Below, one piece after another: positions 60,205 through 64,000 of a DNA stretch of 64,000 bases. The position numbers and the translations under genes are program-made. The number at the start of each line of letters is the position of its first letter. Positions within the stretch are counted from its first letter, which is position 1. The notes under the pieces are model-generated. The model was not told the DNA's origin, made no database searches, and saw only the letters and a program-made list of their open reading frames with translations. Source of the stretch: Ahaetulla prasina (taxonomy: Eukaryota; Chordata; Lepidosauria; Squamata; Colubridae); the NCBI RefSeq assembly GCF_028640845.1, contig NC_080543.1, forward strand, positions 9,976,459 through 10,040,458, in the 5' to 3' direction.

Positions 60205-61830
60205 CCACACACACAACACTGCAGCTTGACTTGTAAGCAAATAGAATAATCTTTCCAGAGATGCACTAAGCAAATAACATATTTGAAAACTACAAAAGGG
60301 GTCATGAATAAAACGTTTTTGAGCTGGTCGGTGCTACAGATTGTGTATTCACCAAACACATGGTAACAAAGGCGGCTGGGTTTTACGAGAACAGTAAATA
60401 CATACAGTAGATTTGGATTTTGACTTTATTATTATTTTTGTAACAACAGTAACAGAGAGAGAGAGACAGAGACAGAGGGAGAGGGAGAGAAAGAAGGAGA
60501 GAGAGGGGGGAGGGGGGAGGGAGGGAGAGACAGAGACAGACAGAGAAGGAGAGAGACAGAGAGGGGAGAGAGGGAGAGGCAGAGAGAGAGAAAGACAGAG
60601 AGGGAGAGAGACAGAGACATAGAGAGAGAGAGAGGGGAGAGAGAGGGAGAGAGGGAGAGAGAGAAAGACAGAGAGGGAGAGAGACATAGACATAGAGAGA
60701 GAGGGGAGAGAGAGGGAGAGACCGAGAGGGTGAGGGAGAGGAAGAGAGAGAAAGATAGAGAGAGAGAGACATAGACATAGAGAGAGAGGAGAGGGAGAGA
60801 GGGAGAGACCGAGAGGGTGAGGGAGAGAGGAAGAGAGAGAGAGAGACAGAGAGAGGGAGAGATAGAGGGGAGGAGGAGGGAGAGAAGGAGAGAGAGAATA
60901 ACAGAGAGGGAGAGAGAGAAAACAGAGAGGAGAGAGACAGAGACATAGACAGAGAGAGAGAGAGGAAAGACCGAGAGGGTGAGGGAGAGAGGAAGAGAGA
61001 GAAAGACAGAGAGGAGAGGAGGGAGAGAGAGAGAGAGAGGAGAGAGAGACAGAGAGGGAGAGAGGGAGAGATCGAGGAGAGGGAGGAAGGAGAGGGAGAG
61101 AGACAGAGGCAGAGAGGAGAGGAGAGAGAGGAGAGACCGAGAGGGTGAGGGAGAGAGGAAGAGAGAGAAAGATAGAGAGGGAGAGAGACAGAGACATAGA
61201 CATAGAGAGAGAGCGGAGAGAGAGGAAGAGGGAGAGAGGGTGAGGGAGAGAGGGAGAGAGAGAAAGAAAGAGAGGGAGAGAGACATAGACATAGAGAGAG
61301 AGGGGAGAGAGAGGGAGAGACCGAGAGGGTGAGGGAGAGGAAGAGAGAAAGATAGAGAGAGAGAGACAGAGACATAGACATAGAGAGAGAGGGAGAGGGA
61401 GGAGAGACCGAGAGGGTGAGGAGAGAGGAGAGAAGAGAGACAGAGAGAGAGGGAGAGGGAGGGAGGGAGGAGAGAAGGAGAGAGAGAAAACAGAGAGGGA
61501 GAGAGAGAAAAACAGAGAGGGAGAGAGACAGAGACATAGACAGAGAGAGGAAGAGAGAGAAAGACAGAGAGGGAGAGGGAGGGAGAGAGGGAGAGAGAGA
61601 AAAACAGAGAGGGAGAGAGACAGAGAGGGAGAGAGAGGGGGAGAGATCGAGGAGGGAGGGAGGGAGGGAGAAGGAGAGAGACAGAGGCAGAGAGGGAGAG
61701 GAGGTACAGAGAGGAAGAGACAGAGAGAACGGGAGGGAGAGAGAGCCAAGCACACAATAATTTTAGTAGTCCTGTGGAGAAGGGAGCACAATTCAAGGCA
61801 TTATGTGAAGGAGCCTGGCTAAAAAAAACC
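60205..61830. repeat. 1.61-kb tandem duplication, copy 2
   Basis: The head (60205-60449) is, by eye, identical to copy 1 apart from its junction. The GA array (60452-61742) differs by indels of GA or GGGA units. The end block differs by one G (AAGGGAGC versus AAGGAGC). Confidence 0.93.
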
Positions 61831-62249
61831 ACAAATAAACGCAGTTTCTAAATGTAGGCCTTTCATCAAATATTCATCATCTTTTGCAACTACTTTTCCA
61901 AAAGCTGAGCTTACTCCGTTTGCAATTTAAAAAGAAAAAAAAAAATTTGAAGTAGACTTTTGACTCAGCACCAGGGTCACGACCCGGTTCAGCCTTGATC
62001 TGAACAGAGTCCTCAGCTTAGGACCGCAACTGAGCTCAAAATTTCTCCCCGCTAAAGCGAGACAAGTGCTTAAGTGTGCGCGTCTGCCCCATTTTACGAC
62101 CTTTCTTGCCACAGCCTTTAAGTGAATCATGGCAGGTGTTAAGCCAGTAACAGGGATATTAAGTGAAATCGGGCTTCCCCATTGACTTGGCTTGTCGGAA
62201 GGTCGCAAAAGGGGATCACGTGACCCCGGGACGCTGCAACCGTCATAAA

Positions 62250-63187
62250 TGCTGCTGATTCAGTTCTACAGAGGAATTATTGAGTCTGTCATTTGCACCT
62301 CTATTATTATTTTTTTTATTTGCATTTATATCCCGCCCTTCTCCGAAGACTCAGGGCGGCTTACACTATGTTAGCAATAGTCTTCATTCTATTTGTATAT
62401 TTATATACAAAGTCAACTTATTGCCCCCCCAACAATCTGGGTCCTCATTTTACCTACCTTATAAAGGATGGAAGGCTGAGTCAACCTTGGGCCTGGTGGG
62501 ACTAGAACCTGCAGTAATTGCAGGCAGCTGCTGTTAATAACAGACTGCATTAGCAGTCTGAGCCACAGAGGCCCCATTATAACTGTCTGGTTCGGTTCTG
62601 CAACCCAACAAGAAAGACACAAACTTCAGAGGATAATTAGAACTGCAGAAAAAATAATTGCTACCAACCTGCCTTCCATTGAGGACCTGTATACTGCACG
62701 AATCAAGAAGAGGGCCGTGAAAATATTTACAGATCCCTCGCATCCTGGACATAAACTGTTTCAACTCCTACCCTCAAAACGACGCTATAGAGCACTGCAC
62801 ACCAGAACAACTAGACACAAGAACAGTTTTTTCCCGAAGGCCATCACTCTGCTAAACAAATAATTCCATCAACACTGTCAGACTATTTACTAAATCTGCA
62901 CTACTATTAATCTTCTCATAGTTCCCATCACCCATCTCTTTCCACTTATGACTGTATGACTGTAACTTTGTTGCTGGCAATCCTTATGATTTATATTGAT
63001 ATATTGACCATCAATTGTGTTGTAAATGTTGTACCTTGATGAACGTATCTTTTCTTTCATGTACACTGAGAGCATATGCACCAAGACAAATTCCTTGTGT
63101 GTCCAATCACACTTGGCCAATAAAAATTCTATTCTATTCTATTCTATTCTATTCTATTCTATTCTATTCTATTCTATTCTATTCTAT
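62250..63187 (+). pseudogene. LINE family Y (L2/Rex1-like) RT C-terminus, 3' UTR, split by a SINE
   Basis: CTACAGAGGAATTATTGAGT encodes FYRGIIESVICTS. After the SINE the frame gives WFGSATQQERHKLQRIIRTA, EKIIATNLPSIEDLYTARI and LFQLLPSKRRYRALHTRTTR, ending with SFFPKAITLLNK and stop near 62862. R-Q-RI-RTAEKI--LPS and the terminal NSF-P-AI-LLN are post-RT landmarks of L2/Rex1-like LINEs. The 3' UTR ends CCAATAAAAATTCT and then (ATTCT)n at 63128-63190. A family b SINE occupies 62308-62577. Confidence 0.85.
62308..62577 (-). mobile_element. tRNA SINE family b
   Basis: Tail complement CCGCCCTTCTCCGAAGACTC at the left, head at the right. ATTAT flanks it (62301-62305 region and 62576-62580), a likely short target duplication. 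Confidence 0.88.
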
Positions 63188-63190
63188 TCT
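63128..63190. repeat. (ATTCT)n microsatellite at a LINE tail
   Basis: About 12 units growing out of the LINE family Y end. Confidence 0.95.
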
Positions 63191-63397
63191 AAATGTGAGT
63201 CAGTAGCCAAGCATCCAGATTTTGATCAAGTGATCGTGGGGATGCTGCAATGGTCGTAAGTGTGAAAAACGGTCATAAGTCACTTTTTTCAGTGGCATTG
63301 TAATGGTCACTAAATGAACTGTTGTAAATCGAGGATTAAATGTACACAAGCAGTCCTTGGATGATATAAATGGGCCGGCTGATTTTTGCACTTACTA

Positions 63398-63777
63398 CAG
63401 GTAGTCCGTAGACCCAAAATTTCCATTACTAAGCGAGACAGTTGTCAAATGAGCTTTGTCACCTTTTTACGGCCTTTCTTGCCACAGTGGTTAAGTGAAT
63501 CGTTGCAGTTTTTAACTGAGTCACATGGTTGTTAAGGGAATCTGGCTTCCCCTTTGACTTTGCTGGTCAGAAGCTCTCAATCGCCTGACCCTGGAACTTG
63601 GCAACAGGCATAAATACATGCCAGTTGCCAAGCATCCGAATTCTGATCATGTGACCACAGGAAGACGGTAATGGTAGTGTGAAAAACTACTGTTGGGACT
63701 GCAACGGTGACTACGAGTGTCGTTGTAACTTTGAACGGTCATCAAATGAGTTTCGGTCGTAAGTTGAAGGCTACCTG
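63398..63777 (+). mobile_element. TA-flanked MITE, complete (380 bp)
   Basis: The left end is CAGGTAGTCCGTAGACCC and the right end TAAGTTGAAGGCTACCTG. TA lies at 63396-63397 and 63778-63779. Same family as 31453. Confidence 0.78.
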
Positions 63778-63956
63778 TATTTATTTTATTGTTTATTTAT
63801 TAAATTTATATGCCGCCCATCTCACCTAGACGCGATTACATAGCACAGCACAGCATGTGCAAAAAAAAAGGATAGCTTTTTGGTAACGTCTCAATGATGT
63901 AACTCAGAGCTTATATAACTTGAAGCCTTCCTGAATGCATCTCCTCTCCCTACAGA

Positions 63957-64000
63957 CATGCACACACACACACACATACACACACACACACACACACACA
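63957..64000. repeat. (CA)n microsatellite, runs off the window
   Basis: CA repeats with one TACA interruption, continuing to the last base. Confidence 0.95.

Larger units (their letters stand above)
61985..63346 (+). mobile_element. TA-type MITE split by a LINE
   Basis: The left part is 62008-62250 (GAGTCCTCAGCTTAGGACCG to GCTGCAACCGTCATAAATG) and the right part 63188-63346 (AAATGTGAGTCAGTAGCC to GTTGTAAATCGAGGATTAA). AAATG at both edges marks the LINE insertion. Confidence 0.75.

Overview
The window looks like non-coding DNA from a squamate reptile, most likely an advanced snake. The reasons are the mix of repeats: CR1 LINEs whose 3' tails run into AATAG/ATTCT arrays, Sauria-type tRNA SINEs with an ACCTTT tail, a Bov-B fragment, a SPIN-like hAT transposon, squamate-type L1 3' ends and Penelope-like (PLE) remnants. 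I find no intact host protein gene. Every sizeable open frame is either a decayed retroelement domain or a translation of a simple repeat. The only host-gene-like signal is at the left edge (1-930): a CpG-rich block, then a purine minisatellite, then a short ATG-bearing stretch ending in a good splice-donor sequence. It could be a promoter and first exon, with the rest of the window as intron or flank.

Layout. 1-5.4 kb: CpG block, CR1, L1 and L2-type LINE ends, the first PLE foldback and an old hAT element. 5.6-16.8 kb: Sauria SINEs, an R4-type LINE split by a solo LTR, a second solo LTR carrying a hAT, a SPIN-like element, a hAT element carrying a piece of a coiled-coil gene, and TATC arrays with a PLE foldback. 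16.8-29 kb: LINEs, solo LTRs and the best PLE foldback pair (27.45-27.90 kb). 29-41 kb: nested CR1/hAT/SINE/L2 units and a PLE GIY-YIG endonuclease remnant. 41.5-45.5 kb: a TATC array split by a 2.96-kb TA-flanked TIR element with a CpG-rich inner palindrome. 45.5-58.6 kb: an AATAG higher-order array, an L2-type LINE, and more hAT elements and LTRs. 58.6-61.8 kb: a 1.61-kb tandem duplication made mostly of GA-rich repeat. 61.8-64 kb: TA-flanked MITEs, one split by a LINE.

Most insertions can be typed by hallmarks visible in the bases: 8-bp target duplications and CAG...CTG ends for hAT elements, 5-bp duplications and TG...CA ends for LTRs, TA flanks for the MITEs, and long duplications plus A-rich tails for L1. 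Nesting gives relative ages at several sites.

The most interesting signal is a hammerhead-ribozyme-like core (CTGANGA, one nucleotide, a 6-bp hairpin with a 6-nt loop, GAAAC, GTY). It recurs in three sequence-unrelated repeat families, and its hairpin shows paired changes between copies. Hammerheads are known from PLEs, and a PLE endonuclease fragment is present here, so I read these as PLE-derived ribozyme-like units, often in inverted pairs. All family names are from recognition by eye and no search was run.
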